From Blastococcus sp. CT_GayMR16 (GTDB taxonomy: Bacteria; Actinomycetota; Actinomycetes; Mycobacteriales; Geodermatophilaceae): a stretch of 64,000 nucleotides of DNA. The position numbers were made by a program, and so were the translations under genes. Below are positions 33,866-42,643 of this stretch, one piece after another; position 1 is the stretch's first letter, and each line of letters starts with the position of its first letter. Below the pieces are notes generated by a model. That model was given only the letters and a program-made list of their open reading frames with translations. It did not search any database and had not been told where the DNA came from. The DNA is taken from contig NZ_SPQK01000009.1 of NCBI RefSeq assembly GCF_004570875.1, positions 1-64,000 of the forward strand. Reading direction: 5' to 3'.

Positions 33866-34816
33866 ATGCCCCAGACACCCCCGCAGGCAGCGGTGCTGAC
33901 CGAGCTCGAGCCGGTGGTCGCCGAGAACCTCGAGCGGCACATCACGGTGGCCAAGGAGTGGCACCCGCACGACTACGTCCCGTGGGACGAGGGCCGCAAC
34001 TTCGCCTTCCTCGGCGGGGAGGACTGGTCGCCCGACCAGTCGCGGTTGGACGACACGGCGAAGGCCGCGATGTTCGTCAACCTGCTCACCGAGGACAACC
34101 TGCCCAGCTACCACCGGGAGATCGCCACCCGGTTCGGCCGGGACGGCGCGTGGGGTCAGTGGGTGGGCCGCTGGACGGCGGAGGAGGGGCGGCACGGCGT
34201 CGCCCTGCGCGACTACCTCGTCGTCACCCGGGGCGTCGACCCGGTCGAGCTCGAGCGTGCCCGGATGGACTACATGACCACCGGCTACGACTCCGGCGAC
34301 AAGACCCCGCTGGAGGCCGTCGCCTACGTGTCGTTCCAGGAGCTGGCCACCCGGGTCTCCCACCGGAACACGGGCAAGGCGACCGGCGACCCGATCGCGG
34401 AGAAGCTGCTGGCCCGCATCGCCACCGACGAGAACCTGCACATGATCTTCTACCGGAACCTCGTCACCGCGGCCTTCGACATCAACCCCGACGAGATGAT
34501 GCGGGCGGTGGCCAACGAGGTGATGAACTTCGAGATGCCCGGCGCCAACATGGCGAACTTCCGCAAGAACTCGATCATCATCGCCAAGGCCGGCATCTAC
34601 GACCCGCGTCTGCACTTCGACGAGGTCGTCAGCCCCATCCTGCGCACCTGGAAGGTGTTCGACCGCACCGACTTCGGCCCCGAGGGGGAGAAGGCGCGCG
34701 ACGAGCTGGCGGAGTTCCTCGCCGCCCTCGACGTCCAGGCGACGAAGTTCGTCGACAACCGGGAGCGGATCCGCGCACGGATCGCGGCCCGTGGCGAGAT
34801 CCCCGTCCAGGTCTGA
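33866..34816 (+). CDS. desA: Acyl-ACP desaturase (DesA-type)
   Basis: 316 residues. Soluble di-iron desaturase that introduces a cis double bond into acyl-ACP. Iron ligands are visible in the EExxH pairs: TAEEGRHGVAL in the first half and ATDENLHMIF in the second, with further glutamates in LTEDNLPSYH and SFQELATRVSH. ATG with a strong GGAGG ribosome site. Tandem 15-bp repeats upstream suggest a dedicated regulator. A structured repeat follows the stop by 18 bp. Confidence 0.93.
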   Translation: MPQTPPQAAVLTELEPVVAENLERHITVAKEWHPHDYVPWDEGRNFAFLGGEDWSPDQSRLDDTAKAAMFVNLLTEDNLPSYHREIATRFGRDGAWGQWVGRWTAEEGRHGVALRDYLVVTRGVDPVELERARMDYMTTGYDSGDKTPLEAVAYVSFQELATRVSHRNTGKATGDPIAEKLLARIATDENLHMIFYRNLVTAAFDINPDEMMRAVANEVMNFEMPGANMANFRKNSIIIAKAGIYDPRLHFDEVVSPILRTWKVFDRTDFGPEGEKARDELAEFLAALDVQATKFVDNRERIRARIAARGEIPVQV

Positions 34817-34833
34817 AGGCCCCTGACCGGGAC

Positions 34834-34943
34834 TGTCGGTCGATCCGAGCGGGGCCCGGAGGGTCCCCGAGGAACGACGGGACCGCTGGGGCTCGACGCA
34901 GGTCGAGGGCCCCCTGGCCGCGGTGTCGGCCGGTAGGCCGACA
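34834..34943 (+). repeat. Structured three-hairpin repeat, family B, copy 1
   Basis: Domain 1: outer stem TCGATCC / GGAACGA (34840-34846 / 34871-34877, one mismatch), a 4-nt GAGC bulge, a 7-bp inner stem and a GGA loop. Domain 2: CTCGAC-GCAG-GTCGAG. Domain 3: perfect TGTCGGCC-GGTA-GGCCGACA (34924-34943). Other copies are at 56383-56487 and 56561-56755. It fills the gap between the desaturase and exonuclease III genes. Confidence 0.7.
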
Positions 34944-34951
34944 ATGTCTCA

Positions 34952-35752
34952 GTGCGCCTGGCCACCTGGAACGTGAACTCGATCCGCAGCCGAGCCGACC
35001 GGGTGGCCGCCTGGCTGGAGCGCAGCGACGTCGACGTCGTCGCGCTGCAGGAGACCAAGTGCCGCGACGACCAGTTCCCCGAGATGATGTTCAACGCCAT
35101 CGGGTACGAGGTCGCCCACGTCGGCCACTCGCAGTGGAACGGGGTCGCGATCCTGTCCCGGGTCGGCATCGAGGACGTCGAGATCGGCTTCCCGGGGATG
35201 CCGTCCTGGTCGTCGAAGGAGGGTCTGGACCCGGCACCCGAGGCGCGGGCCCTCGGCGCCACGTGCGGGGGCGTGCGGGTGTGGAGTCTCTACGTGCCGA
35301 ACGGCCGCACCCTGGCCGACCCGCATCTGCAGTACAAGCTCCAGTGGCTCGAGGCTCTGCGGACGACGGCCGCGGACTGGCTGGCCGCGGACCCGGCGGC
35401 CCAGGTCGCCCTGGTCGGCGACTGGAACATCGCCCCGGAGAACGACGACGTCTGGGACATCACCGTCTTCTCGCACTCGACGCACGTCTCCCCGCCCGAG
35501 CGAGCGGCGTTCCGCGGCGTCGTCGAGGCTGGCTACGCCGACGTCGTCCGTCCGTACACCCCCGGACCGGGCGTCTACACCTACTGGGACTACACGCAGC
35601 TGCGCTTCCCCCGTCGGGAGGGCATGCGGATCGACTTCGTGCTCGGCTCGCCTGCCCTCCAGGCCCGGGTGACCGGTGCCCGCATCGACCGCGAGGAGCG
35701 GAAGGGCAAGGGCGCCAGCGACCACGCGCCCGTCATCGTGGAACTGGCCTGA
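34952..35752 (+). CDS. xth: Exodeoxyribonuclease III
   Basis: 266 residues. AP endonuclease / 3'-5' exonuclease of base-excision repair. Motifs: ATWNVNSIRSR, LQETKCRDDQFP (catalytic Glu), LYVPNG, GDWNIAPENDDVWD (Asp/Asn), and the C-terminal RIDFVL and SDHAPV (catalytic His). The GTG lies 6 nt after GACAAT, which overlaps the end of the family B repeat. Confidence 0.95.
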   Translation: MRLATWNVNSIRSRADRVAAWLERSDVDVVALQETKCRDDQFPEMMFNAIGYEVAHVGHSQWNGVAILSRVGIEDVEIGFPGMPSWSSKEGLDPAPEARALGATCGGVRVWSLYVPNGRTLADPHLQYKLQWLEALRTTAADWLAADPAAQVALVGDWNIAPENDDVWDITVFSHSTHVSPPERAAFRGVVEAGYADVVRPYTPGPGVYTYWDYTQLRFPRREGMRIDFVLGSPALQARVTGARIDREERKGKGASDHAPVIVELA

Positions 35753-35794
35753 CGACTCCGGCAGGCCCTGAAGGGGGCCTTACACTGGCGTCCC

Positions 35795-36541
35795 GTGCTC
35801 GTCCTGCTGCCGCCCTCGGAGACCAAGGCGCCCGGCGGCGACGGTCCCCCGCTGGACCTCACCACCCTGTCCGCACCCGAGCTCACGCCGGTGCGCACCG
35901 AGCTCGCCGAGACGCTGGTCGAGCTGGCCGGTGACGTCCCGGCCGCCCGCACGGCACTGGGCCTGACCGCGCGTCAGGACGACGAGATCGCGCGCAACGC
36001 CGTGCTCTGGAACAGCCCGACGCTCCCGGCCCTGCGGCGCTACACCGGCGTGCTCTACGACGCCCTGGACATCGGCTCCATGACGCGGGCCCAGCGGGCT
36101 CGGGCCGGACGGCGGCTGTCGGTCGGGTCCGCGCTGTTCGGGCTGGTCCGCGGTGAGGACCGGATCCCGGCCTACCGGCTGTCCGCCGGCTCGGCGCTGC
36201 CCGGCCTCCCCACGCTCCGCGCGATCTGGCGCCCGGCGCTCTCCCCGGTGCTCGCCGCCGTCGACGAACTCGTCGTCGACCTGCGCAGCGGTTCCTATGC
36301 CGCGCTCGCCCCGGTGCCGGGCGCGGTCACGGTCGAGGTGCTCAGCGAGCGCCCGGACGGCACTCGGTCGGTGGTCAGCCATTTCAACAAGGCGCACAAG
36401 GGCCGGGTGGCCCGGTTGCTGGCCACGACGACCGGCGAACCGGCCGACGTGGTGCGACTCAGGAGCCTGCTGAGGCGCGCCGGGTTGCACGTGGAACAGA
36501 ACGGCGGCAGGGGGCTGGTCCTCGTCGTCCCTGCTCCCTGA
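35795..36541 (+). CDS. yaaA: YaaA-family peroxide-response protein
   Basis: 248 residues. YaaA/DUF328 proteins limit free iron and DNA damage during peroxide stress. Characteristic segments: the N-terminal VLLPPSETKAPGG, LYDALDIGSM, LRSGSYAAL and the C-terminal SHFNKAHKGRVARLLA. GTG start with TACACT 8 nt upstream. The 3' end contains a parS-like match at 36483-36498. Confidence 0.9.
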   Translation: MLVLLPPSETKAPGGDGPPLDLTTLSAPELTPVRTELAETLVELAGDVPAARTALGLTARQDDEIARNAVLWNSPTLPALRRYTGVLYDALDIGSMTRAQRARAGRRLSVGSALFGLVRGEDRIPAYRLSAGSALPGLPTLRAIWRPALSPVLAAVDELVVDLRSGSYAALAPVPGAVTVEVLSERPDGTRSVVSHFNKAHKGRVARLLATTTGEPADVVRLRSLLRRAGLHVEQNGGRGLVLVVPAP

Positions 36542-36573
36542 CTCCCTGACCGACCAGGATGGGAGTGACCTGC

Positions 36574-36603
36574 GTCCGGTTGGTTGCGCGCAACCGACCG
36601 GAC
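36574..36603. other. 30-bp near-perfect palindrome
   Basis: Arms of 14 bp, beginning GTCCGGTTGGTTGC, with a single G-T mismatch around a GC centre. It lies between yaaA and the multi-sensor phosphatase gene; a shorter ACTCCC / GGGAGT hairpin (36541-36566) precedes it. It could terminate yaaA or act as an operator for the phosphatase gene. Confidence 0.5.
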
Positions 36604-36692
36604 GTGACATAACTGACGCGAGCGTGCGGACTCCAGAGGCGGGGCCGGGGCGTCACTGCATCCCTGACAGAGCGCGGGGCAGAAGGGCTTCG

Positions 36693-39299
36693 GTGGAGAT
36701 CTCCACAGATCTGTCCGTGACCGATCGCCGTCATCCCGGCGAACGGGCGGCCGCAGCGCTGATCGCCGATCCGGAGCGGCTGGCGGAGGCCCGGCGGTTG
36801 CTGCCGACCCACGGCGACGCGCACGCGCTGGACCGGTTGGCCGAGCTCGCCGCGCGACTTCTGGGCACCACGGCGAGCCAGGTCGCGCTGCTGACCGACG
36901 TCCAGTTCCTGGCCGCGGGCGGCGGTCTGCCCCCAGGCCTGGTGGGCGGCGAGAGCCCGCTCAGCGAGTCGCTGTGCACGGTCACCGCGGCCGGCACCGG
37001 GGTGCTCGCCGTCACCGATGCGCGCCACGACCCACGGGTACGCGACCTGCCACCGGTGGTCTCCGGCCAGGTCGGCGCCTACCTCGGCGTTCCCCTGGCC
37101 GGGCGGAACGGCCAGGTGATCGGCGCCCTCTGCGTGTTCGACCCCGACCCTCGCGACTGGTCCGACACCGACATCGCGACCGTCCGTCAACTGGCCGAGT
37201 CGTCGGTCACGCAGCTCGAGCTCTCGGCAACGGTCCGCGAGTACGAGAGCGACCGGATGCGCTGGGGGCTGGCGATCGACTCGGCCGGCATCGGCACGTT
37301 CGACCTGGACGTGGTCACCGGGCGACTCACCTGGGACGACCGCCTGCTCACCATGTTCGGCTACGAGGACACGGCGTTCGAGGAGACCATCGACGCGTTC
37401 AACGCGCGGGTGCACCCCGACGACGTCCCGAGGGTGACCGAGGCCATGGCGGCCTGCATCGACACCTGCGGGGAGTTCGAGGCGCAGTACCGCATCATCC
37501 GCCTCGACGGCGAGACCCGGTGGGTGCACGCCCGGGGGCGGGCGATCGCCGATGCCGGCGGCCGCGCCGTCCGGTTCCTCGGCGCGGCCTACGACACCAC
37601 CGGCGAGCGCGAGGGGGCGGCGCGCGTCACCCGGGTGCTGGAGGCGATGCCGGCGGGCTTCTACAGCCTGGACCGCGAATGGCGGTTCACCCATGTCAAC
37701 GCCGAGGCGGAACGGCTGCTCGGCCGCACGCGGGAGCAACTCCTCGGGCGCGTGCTCTGGGACGACTGGCCCGCGGCGATCAACAGCATCTTCGAGGACA
37801 GCTACCGCACCGCCGTCCGGACCGGCGTGCCCGTCTCCTTCGACGCGTACTACCCCGCCCCGCTGGACGGCTGGTTCGAGCTGCGGGCCTGGCCGAGCCC
37901 CGACGGGTTGTCGGTGTACTTCACCGAGGTCACCGAGCGCCGCCGGATGCAGGATCAGGCCGAGCGTTCGGCACGCCGGCTGGCGGTCCTGGCCCAGGTG
38001 AGCGCCGAGCTGGCCGGCACCCTGGATGCACCCACTGCCGCGGCCCACCTGCCCCGACTCGTCGTCCCCACCCTCGCGGACTTCGCGGTCGTCACCCTGG
38101 TCGATCCGGACGGGCGCCCTCGCGACGTCGGCTCGTGGCACTCCGACCCGGCGTCCCGGCGCCTGCTCGAGCGATACGCCTCCGTTCGGCTGGAGTCCAT
38201 GCCTGCCGTCTCACCGGTGGCCCGGGCCCTGATCAGCGGCGAGCCGATCCGCGAGCACGGCCGCACCGTGATCAGACTGCTCCCGTCCGGCGAGGCCCAG
38301 GACCTGCTCAGCCTCCTGGGGCCCGATTCGGCTGTCGTGCTCCCGATGCGCGGTCGCGGCCGCATCCTGGGCCTGCTCACCCTCTACTTCGCTCCCGGGT
38401 CGACGGTCGTCGACGAGGACCTCGCGACGGCACAGGACGTCGCCGACCGCGCCGGCCTGGCGCTGGACAACGCCCGCCTCTACAACGCTCAGCAGCAGCT
38501 CGCCGAGGGGCTGCAGCGCAGCCTGCTCACCGAGCCGCCTCAGCCCGACCACGGCGAGATCGCCGTCCGCTACCTGCCCGCGGCCGAGGCCGCGCGGGTG
38601 GGCGGCGACTGGTACGACGCCTTCCTGCAGCCCGGCGGCGCCACGATGCTCGTGATCGGCGACGTCGTCGGCCACGACACCGAGGCGGCCGCCGCCATGG
38701 GCCAGCTGCGCGGGCTGCTCCGAGGGATCGCGACCTACAGCGACGCGGGGCCGGCCGAGGTGCTCCGCGGGCTCGACACGTCCATGACGACGCTGCAGAC
38801 CACGACCCTGGCCACCGCCGCCGTCGCGCGCTTCGAGCAGACACCCGAGGAGCGCGAGCGGGGCATCACCCGGATGCGGTGGGCAAACGCGGGCCACCTG
38901 CCGCCGCTGGTGGTCAACCCGGACGGGAGTGTCGCCGAGCTCGCCTCGTGGCGGGGTGATCTGCTCCTGGGCGTCGACCACGAGACCCAGCGCCGGGAAT
39001 CGGTGGTCACCCTCGACCGCGGAGCGACCGTGCTGCTCTACACCGACGGACTCGTGGAGCGGCGCGACGCCGATCTGGACGCCGGCCTGGTGCGGCTCCG
39101 GGACACGTTGATCGAGCTCGCCGACCGGCCGCTGGAGGAGCTGCTCGACGAGGTGCTCGAGCGGCTCGTGCAGGGCCGCCCGGAGGACGACGTCGCGCTC
39201 GTCGCCGTCCGGCTGCACCGGCAGGACCTGCCCCGGCCCGCGGAAGCCGGGCCGAACGACGTGCCACCCACCGTGCCGGACGAGCCCGCGACCACCTGA
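36693..39299 (+). CDS. Multi-sensor SpoIIE/PP2C serine phosphatase
   Basis: 868 residues. Domain order, approximate: GAF (25-160, VGAYLGVPLAGRNGQVIGAL), PAS with PAC (185-310, GTFDLDVVTGRLTWDDRLLTMF, RWVHARGRAI), PAS (310-425, MPAGFYSLDREWRFTHVNAEAE), GAF (430-592), PP2C (600-840). Metal-binding motifs of the phosphatase are intact: VGGDWYDAF, VIGDVVGHD, ATAAVARFE and EDDVALVAV. No transmembrane segment. Such RsbU/RsbP-type enzymes dephosphorylate anti-anti-sigma factors in response to sensory input. The GTG at 36693 has an AGAAGGG site. Two shorter relatives are at 52-56 kb. Confidence 0.9.
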   Translation: MEISTDLSVTDRRHPGERAAAALIADPERLAEARRLLPTHGDAHALDRLAELAARLLGTTASQVALLTDVQFLAAGGGLPPGLVGGESPLSESLCTVTAAGTGVLAVTDARHDPRVRDLPPVVSGQVGAYLGVPLAGRNGQVIGALCVFDPDPRDWSDTDIATVRQLAESSVTQLELSATVREYESDRMRWGLAIDSAGIGTFDLDVVTGRLTWDDRLLTMFGYEDTAFEETIDAFNARVHPDDVPRVTEAMAACIDTCGEFEAQYRIIRLDGETRWVHARGRAIADAGGRAVRFLGAAYDTTGEREGAARVTRVLEAMPAGFYSLDREWRFTHVNAEAERLLGRTREQLLGRVLWDDWPAAINSIFEDSYRTAVRTGVPVSFDAYYPAPLDGWFELRAWPSPDGLSVYFTEVTERRRMQDQAERSARRLAVLAQVSAELAGTLDAPTAAAHLPRLVVPTLADFAVVTLVDPDGRPRDVGSWHSDPASRRLLERYASVRLESMPAVSPVARALISGEPIREHGRTVIRLLPSGEAQDLLSLLGPDSAVVLPMRGRGRILGLLTLYFAPGSTVVDEDLATAQDVADRAGLALDNARLYNAQQQLAEGLQRSLLTEPPQPDHGEIAVRYLPAAEAARVGGDWYDAFLQPGGATMLVIGDVVGHDTEAAAAMGQLRGLLRGIATYSDAGPAEVLRGLDTSMTTLQTTTLATAAVARFEQTPEERERGITRMRWANAGHLPPLVVNPDGSVAELASWRGDLLLGVDHETQRRESVVTLDRGATVLLYTDGLVERRDADLDAGLVRLRDTLIELADRPLEELLDEVLERLVQGRPEDDVALVAVRLHRQDLPRPAEAGPNDVPPTVPDEPATT

Positions 39300-39322
39300 G
39301 ACCTTGTTCCGATGTGCGGTTC

Positions 39323-39380
39323 GGCCCCCTGCGGGGTCCGGGCGCGAGCGTGCGAGCGGCGGGGGCAGGGGGACCTTCCT
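39323..39380. repeat. Dispersed nested-hairpin repeat, family A, copy 2
   Basis: Outer stem CCCCCTGC / GCAGGGGG around a GAGCGTGCGA loop region, the same layout as 4711-4770. Base changes in the outer stem keep pairing. It lies between the phosphatase and the convergent helicase gene, where it may also act as a terminator. Confidence 0.6.
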
Positions 39381-41065
39381 CAGGTGCGGTCGCGGCGGAC
39401 CGTGGCCTTGCGTCCCTTGATCATGGTGGCGCGCAGCGCCTGGACGACCTCGTCGGCCGCTGACTCCGGCACCTCCACCAGCGCGAACCGCTGGTGGATC
39501 TCGATCGAGCCGATGTCGCGGCCCTTGAGGCCGGTCTCCCCGGTGATCGCCCCGACGAGATCGCCCGGGCGGATCCCGGCGTCCCGGCCCGCGCCGACGA
39601 ACACGCGGGCGGCCGCGCCGCCCGTGACCCGCCGCGGCGGCCGGTCGTCCCGGCTGCCGGCGCTGCGGCCGGCGGGCCCGCGTCCGCCGTCCTTGTCCTG
39701 CCGGAAGGCGACCTGCGGGATCTCCTCGTCGTCGTCGGAGCCTCCCCCGGCCTCGTGTGCGAGCTTCACCGCGGCCAGGGCGACCTCCATGAGGTCGAAC
39801 TCGTCGGTGAGGGTCTCGACGACTCCGCGGAACCGGTCGAGGTCGTCGGTCAGCAGGCTCTCGCGGAGCGCAGCCTGGGTGAGCTGCAGTCGCCGGTTCC
39901 GCAGATCGGCCACGGTCGGCACCGTCTGGACGGCGATGGGCGCACCGGCGACCCGCTCGATCGTCTTGAGCATCCGGTGCTCGCGCGGCTCGGCCAGGGT
40001 GATCGCGACGCCCTCGCGGCCCGCGCGGCCGACCCGGCCGATGCGGTGCACATAGGACTCGGGCGCCGAGGGGACGTCGTAGTTGACGACGTGCGTGAGC
40101 TGCTCGATGTCCAGGCCGCGCGCGGCGACGTCGGTGGCGACCAGCAGCTCCGCGATCCCGCCGCGGACTCGGCCCATCACCCGGTCGCGCTGCTCCTGGC
40201 TCATGCCGCCGTGCAGGGCCTCGGCGCGGTAGCCGCGGCCGTTGAGGGTCTCGGTGAGGGAGTCGACCTCCTCGCGGGTGCGGCAGAAGACGATCGCCGC
40301 GGCGGGCGCCTCGATGTCGAGGATCCGGCCGAGCGCTGCGGGCTTCGCCCCCCGGGGGACGACGTAGGCGGTCTGCCGGACCCGGGGCGCCTCCCCGGCG
40401 ACCGCCTTCTCGCGGCCGATGGCGATGCGGACCGGGTCGTTGAGGTGCCGGCGGGCGAGGGAATCCAGCCGCCGCGGCATGGTCGCGGAGAACAGCACGG
40501 TCTGCCGGGTGTCCGGTGTCTCGCCGAGGATCGCCTCGAGGTCCTCGGCGAAGCCCATGTCGAGCATCTCGTCGGCTTCGTCGAGGACGACGGTGGCGAC
40601 GTCCCCGAGCCGCAGGCTGCCGCGGTTCAGCAGGTCCAGGGCCCGGCCGGGAGTCGCGACGACGACGTCGACGCCGGACTCCAGGCTGCGCAGCTGGCGG
40701 ACGATCGGGGCGCCCCCGTAGACCGGGAGCACCCGGGCGCCGAGGTCCTTGCCGTAGCGGTGCAGCGCCTCCGACACCTGGACGGCGAGCTCGCGGGTCG
40801 GCACGAGGACCAGCGCGATCGGTGCGCGCTCGGACCGGTGCGCGGTCAGCTGCTGGAGGATCGGCAGCGCGAACGCAGCCGTCTTGCCGGTGCCGGTGGC
40901 CGCCTGTCCCAGCAGGTCGCGCCCGGCCACCAGCGGCGGGATCGCCTCCTGCTGGATCGGTGTCGGCTCCTCGTACCCGAGGGCGGACAGCGCCTGCAGC
41001 AGCTCCGGCCGCAGACCGAGACCGTCGAAAGTGGCGCCCTGCTCGTCGTCGTCCATCGGGGTCAT
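39380..41065 (-). CDS. deaD: DEAD-box RNA helicase (DeaD/CsdA-like)
   Basis: 561 residues. Q motif EPTPIQQEAIPPL, motif I AATGTGKT, Ia PTRELAVQ, Ib TPGRALD, motif II DEAD, motif III SAT, and the C-terminal VATDVAARGLD and HRIGRVGRAG are all present. The C-terminal domain (about 480-555: ARVFVGAGRDAGIRPGDLVG, IEIHQRFALVEVP) is a DbpA-type RNA-binding domain, as in cold-shock helicases that help ribosome assembly and mRNA decay. The start has GGGGAAC upstream. Confidence 0.94.
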   Translation of the reverse strand: MTPMDDDEQGATFDGLGLRPELLQALSALGYEEPTPIQQEAIPPLVAGRDLLGQAATGTGKTAAFALPILQQLTAHRSERAPIALVLVPTRELAVQVSEALHRYGKDLGARVLPVYGGAPIVRQLRSLESGVDVVVATPGRALDLLNRGSLRLGDVATVVLDEADEMLDMGFAEDLEAILGETPDTRQTVLFSATMPRRLDSLARRHLNDPVRIAIGREKAVAGEAPRVRQTAYVVPRGAKPAALGRILDIEAPAAAIVFCRTREEVDSLTETLNGRGYRAEALHGGMSQEQRDRVMGRVRGGIAELLVATDVAARGLDIEQLTHVVNYDVPSAPESYVHRIGRVGRAGREGVAITLAEPREHRMLKTIERVAGAPIAVQTVPTVADLRNRRLQLTQAALRESLLTDDLDRFRGVVETLTDEFDLMEVALAAVKLAHEAGGGSDDDEEIPQVAFRQDKDGGRGPAGRSAGSRDDRPPRRVTGGAAARVFVGAGRDAGIRPGDLVGAITGETGLKGRDIGSIEIHQRFALVEVPESAADEVVQALRATMIKGRKATVRRDRT

Positions 41066-41163
41066 CGTTCCCCGGCCGCCCCTGCCGCGCGCGGCCGGGG
41101 GCTATCGGCGGGCGGGGGAAAGCGCGGTGGGGCGGGCGGGGGAAAGCATGGCAGGCTCCACCG

Positions 41164-42576
41164 GTGGACGACGACCTCTTCTTCCGGCCGGCGACGGAGC
41201 TCGCCGGGATGCTCCGTGCGCGCGAGATCTCGGCGCGCGAGCTGATGGACGCGCACCTCGACCGGATCGACCGGCTGAACCCCGATCTCAACGCCGTCGT
41301 GACCCTCGACGCCGACGGCGCCCGGGCAGCAGCCGACGCCGCCGACGCGGCCCTCGCGGCCGGTGATTCAGTGGGCCCCCTGCACGGGCTGCCCGTCGCA
41401 CACAAGGACACGCACGCCACCGGCGGCATGCGGACGACGTGGGGGTCGCCGCTGCACACCGACACGGTGCCGCTGCGGGACGAGCTGATCGTGGCCCGCT
41501 ACAAGGCTGCCGGCGCCCTGCGGGTCGGGAAGACCAACGTGCCGGAGTTCGCAGCCGGATCGCACACGTACAACACGGTCTTCGGGGCGTCGCACAACCC
41601 GTACCGGCACGGCCTCTCCGTCGGCGGCTCGTCGGGTGGGTCGGCCGCCGCGCTGGCGGCGGGCCTCGTGCCACTGGCCGACGGCAGCGACATGGGCGGC
41701 TCGCTGCGCAACCCGGCGGCGTTCTGCAACGTCGTCGGTCTCCGGCCCACGCCGGGCCGGGTGCCGACGTGGCCGGCCGCGATGGGGTGGTCGCAGCTGT
41801 CCGTGCAGGGGCCCATGGGACGCACGGTCGCCGACGTCGCGCTCCAGCTGTCGGTGCTCGCCGGGGCGGACCCCCGGGTGCCGATCTCGCTGGCCGACGA
41901 CCCCGCGGAGTTCGCCTCCCCCCTGCCGTCGTCGCTGGCCGGGCTGCGGGTGGCGTGGGCGCCCGACCTCGGTGGCCGGGTGACGGTCGACCCGGCGATC
42001 ACCTCGGTGCTGGCGTCGTCCGCGGCCGTGTTCGCCGACCTGGGCGCGACCGTGGCGGACGACTGCCCCGACCTGTCCGGCGCCGACGACGTGTTCGGGA
42101 CGCTGCGGGCCTGGCTGTTCGAGTCGACCTTCGGCGAGCTCGGGCGGCGCAATCCCGGCAAGGTCAAGGAGTCGATCCGGTGGAACGCCGAGCTGGGCGC
42201 CACGCTCAGCGGCGCCGACATCGCCCGCGCCGAGATCGAGCACACGAAGCTGTTCGAGCGGATGGTGGCGTTCTTCGAGCGCTACGACGTCCTGCTGGCA
42301 CCGACGACCCAGGTGCTGCCGTTCCCGGTCGAGCTGGAGTACCCGACCGAGATCGGGGGAGTGCCGCAGGAGAACTACCTGGAGTGGATGCGGTCCTGCA
42401 CGGTCATCTCGGCGACCGGCTGCCCCGCGCTGTCGGTGCCGGGCGGGTTCACGCCGGACGGCCTGCCGGTGGGGCTGCAGATCATCGGGGCACCGCGCGC
42501 GGACCGCCGCATCCTCGAGGTCGGCCACGCGTTCGAGCAGGCCACCCGGTTCGGCCAGCGCCGCCCTGCCCTCTGA
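41164..42576 (+). CDS. Amidase (amidase-signature family)
   Basis: 470 residues. Ser-cisSer-Lys hydrolase: HGLPVAHKDTHATGG contains the catalytic lysine, and SVGGSSGGSAAALAAGLVPLADGSDMGGS contains the Gly/Ser-rich signature with the cis-Ser and nucleophilic Ser. LLAPTTQVLPFP and SATGCPALSVPGGF complete the fold. Substrate unknown. GTG at 41164 lies 6 nt after CAGGCT, a weak -10. Three hairpins follow the stop. Confidence 0.92.
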   Translation: MDDDLFFRPATELAGMLRAREISARELMDAHLDRIDRLNPDLNAVVTLDADGARAAADAADAALAAGDSVGPLHGLPVAHKDTHATGGMRTTWGSPLHTDTVPLRDELIVARYKAAGALRVGKTNVPEFAAGSHTYNTVFGASHNPYRHGLSVGGSSGGSAAALAAGLVPLADGSDMGGSLRNPAAFCNVVGLRPTPGRVPTWPAAMGWSQLSVQGPMGRTVADVALQLSVLAGADPRVPISLADDPAEFASPLPSSLAGLRVAWAPDLGGRVTVDPAITSVLASSAAVFADLGATVADDCPDLSGADDVFGTLRAWLFESTFGELGRRNPGKVKESIRWNAELGATLSGADIARAEIEHTKLFERMVAFFERYDVLLAPTTQVLPFPVELEYPTEIGGVPQENYLEWMRSCTVISATGCPALSVPGGFTPDGLPVGLQIIGAPRADRRILEVGHAFEQATRFGQRRPAL

Positions 42577-42639
42577 GGCGTTCTACGCCTCTCTAGCGGA
42601 GGAGTTAGAGAGCCTCAGACCGGTATAGCGGCGCTGAGG
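42575..42639. terminator. Cluster of three hairpins between convergent genes
   Basis: GAGGCG-TTCTA-CGCCTC (42575-42591, overlapping the amidase stop), CTCTCTA-N10-TAGAGAG (42589-42612) and CCTCAG-N15-CTGAGG (42613-42639). The first two are mutually exclusive by 3 bp. They lie between the convergent amidase and glutamate dehydrogenase genes. Confidence 0.65.
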
Positions 42640-42643
42640 GGGC

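Noticed and set aside
38211-41465. Very long open frame on the minus strand (1084 codons)
   Set aside because: It overlaps the PP2C phosphatase, the DEAD-box helicase and the amidase start, all with clear motifs in other frames; the encoded protein is Arg/Gly/Pro-rich low complexity. A GC-bias artefact.
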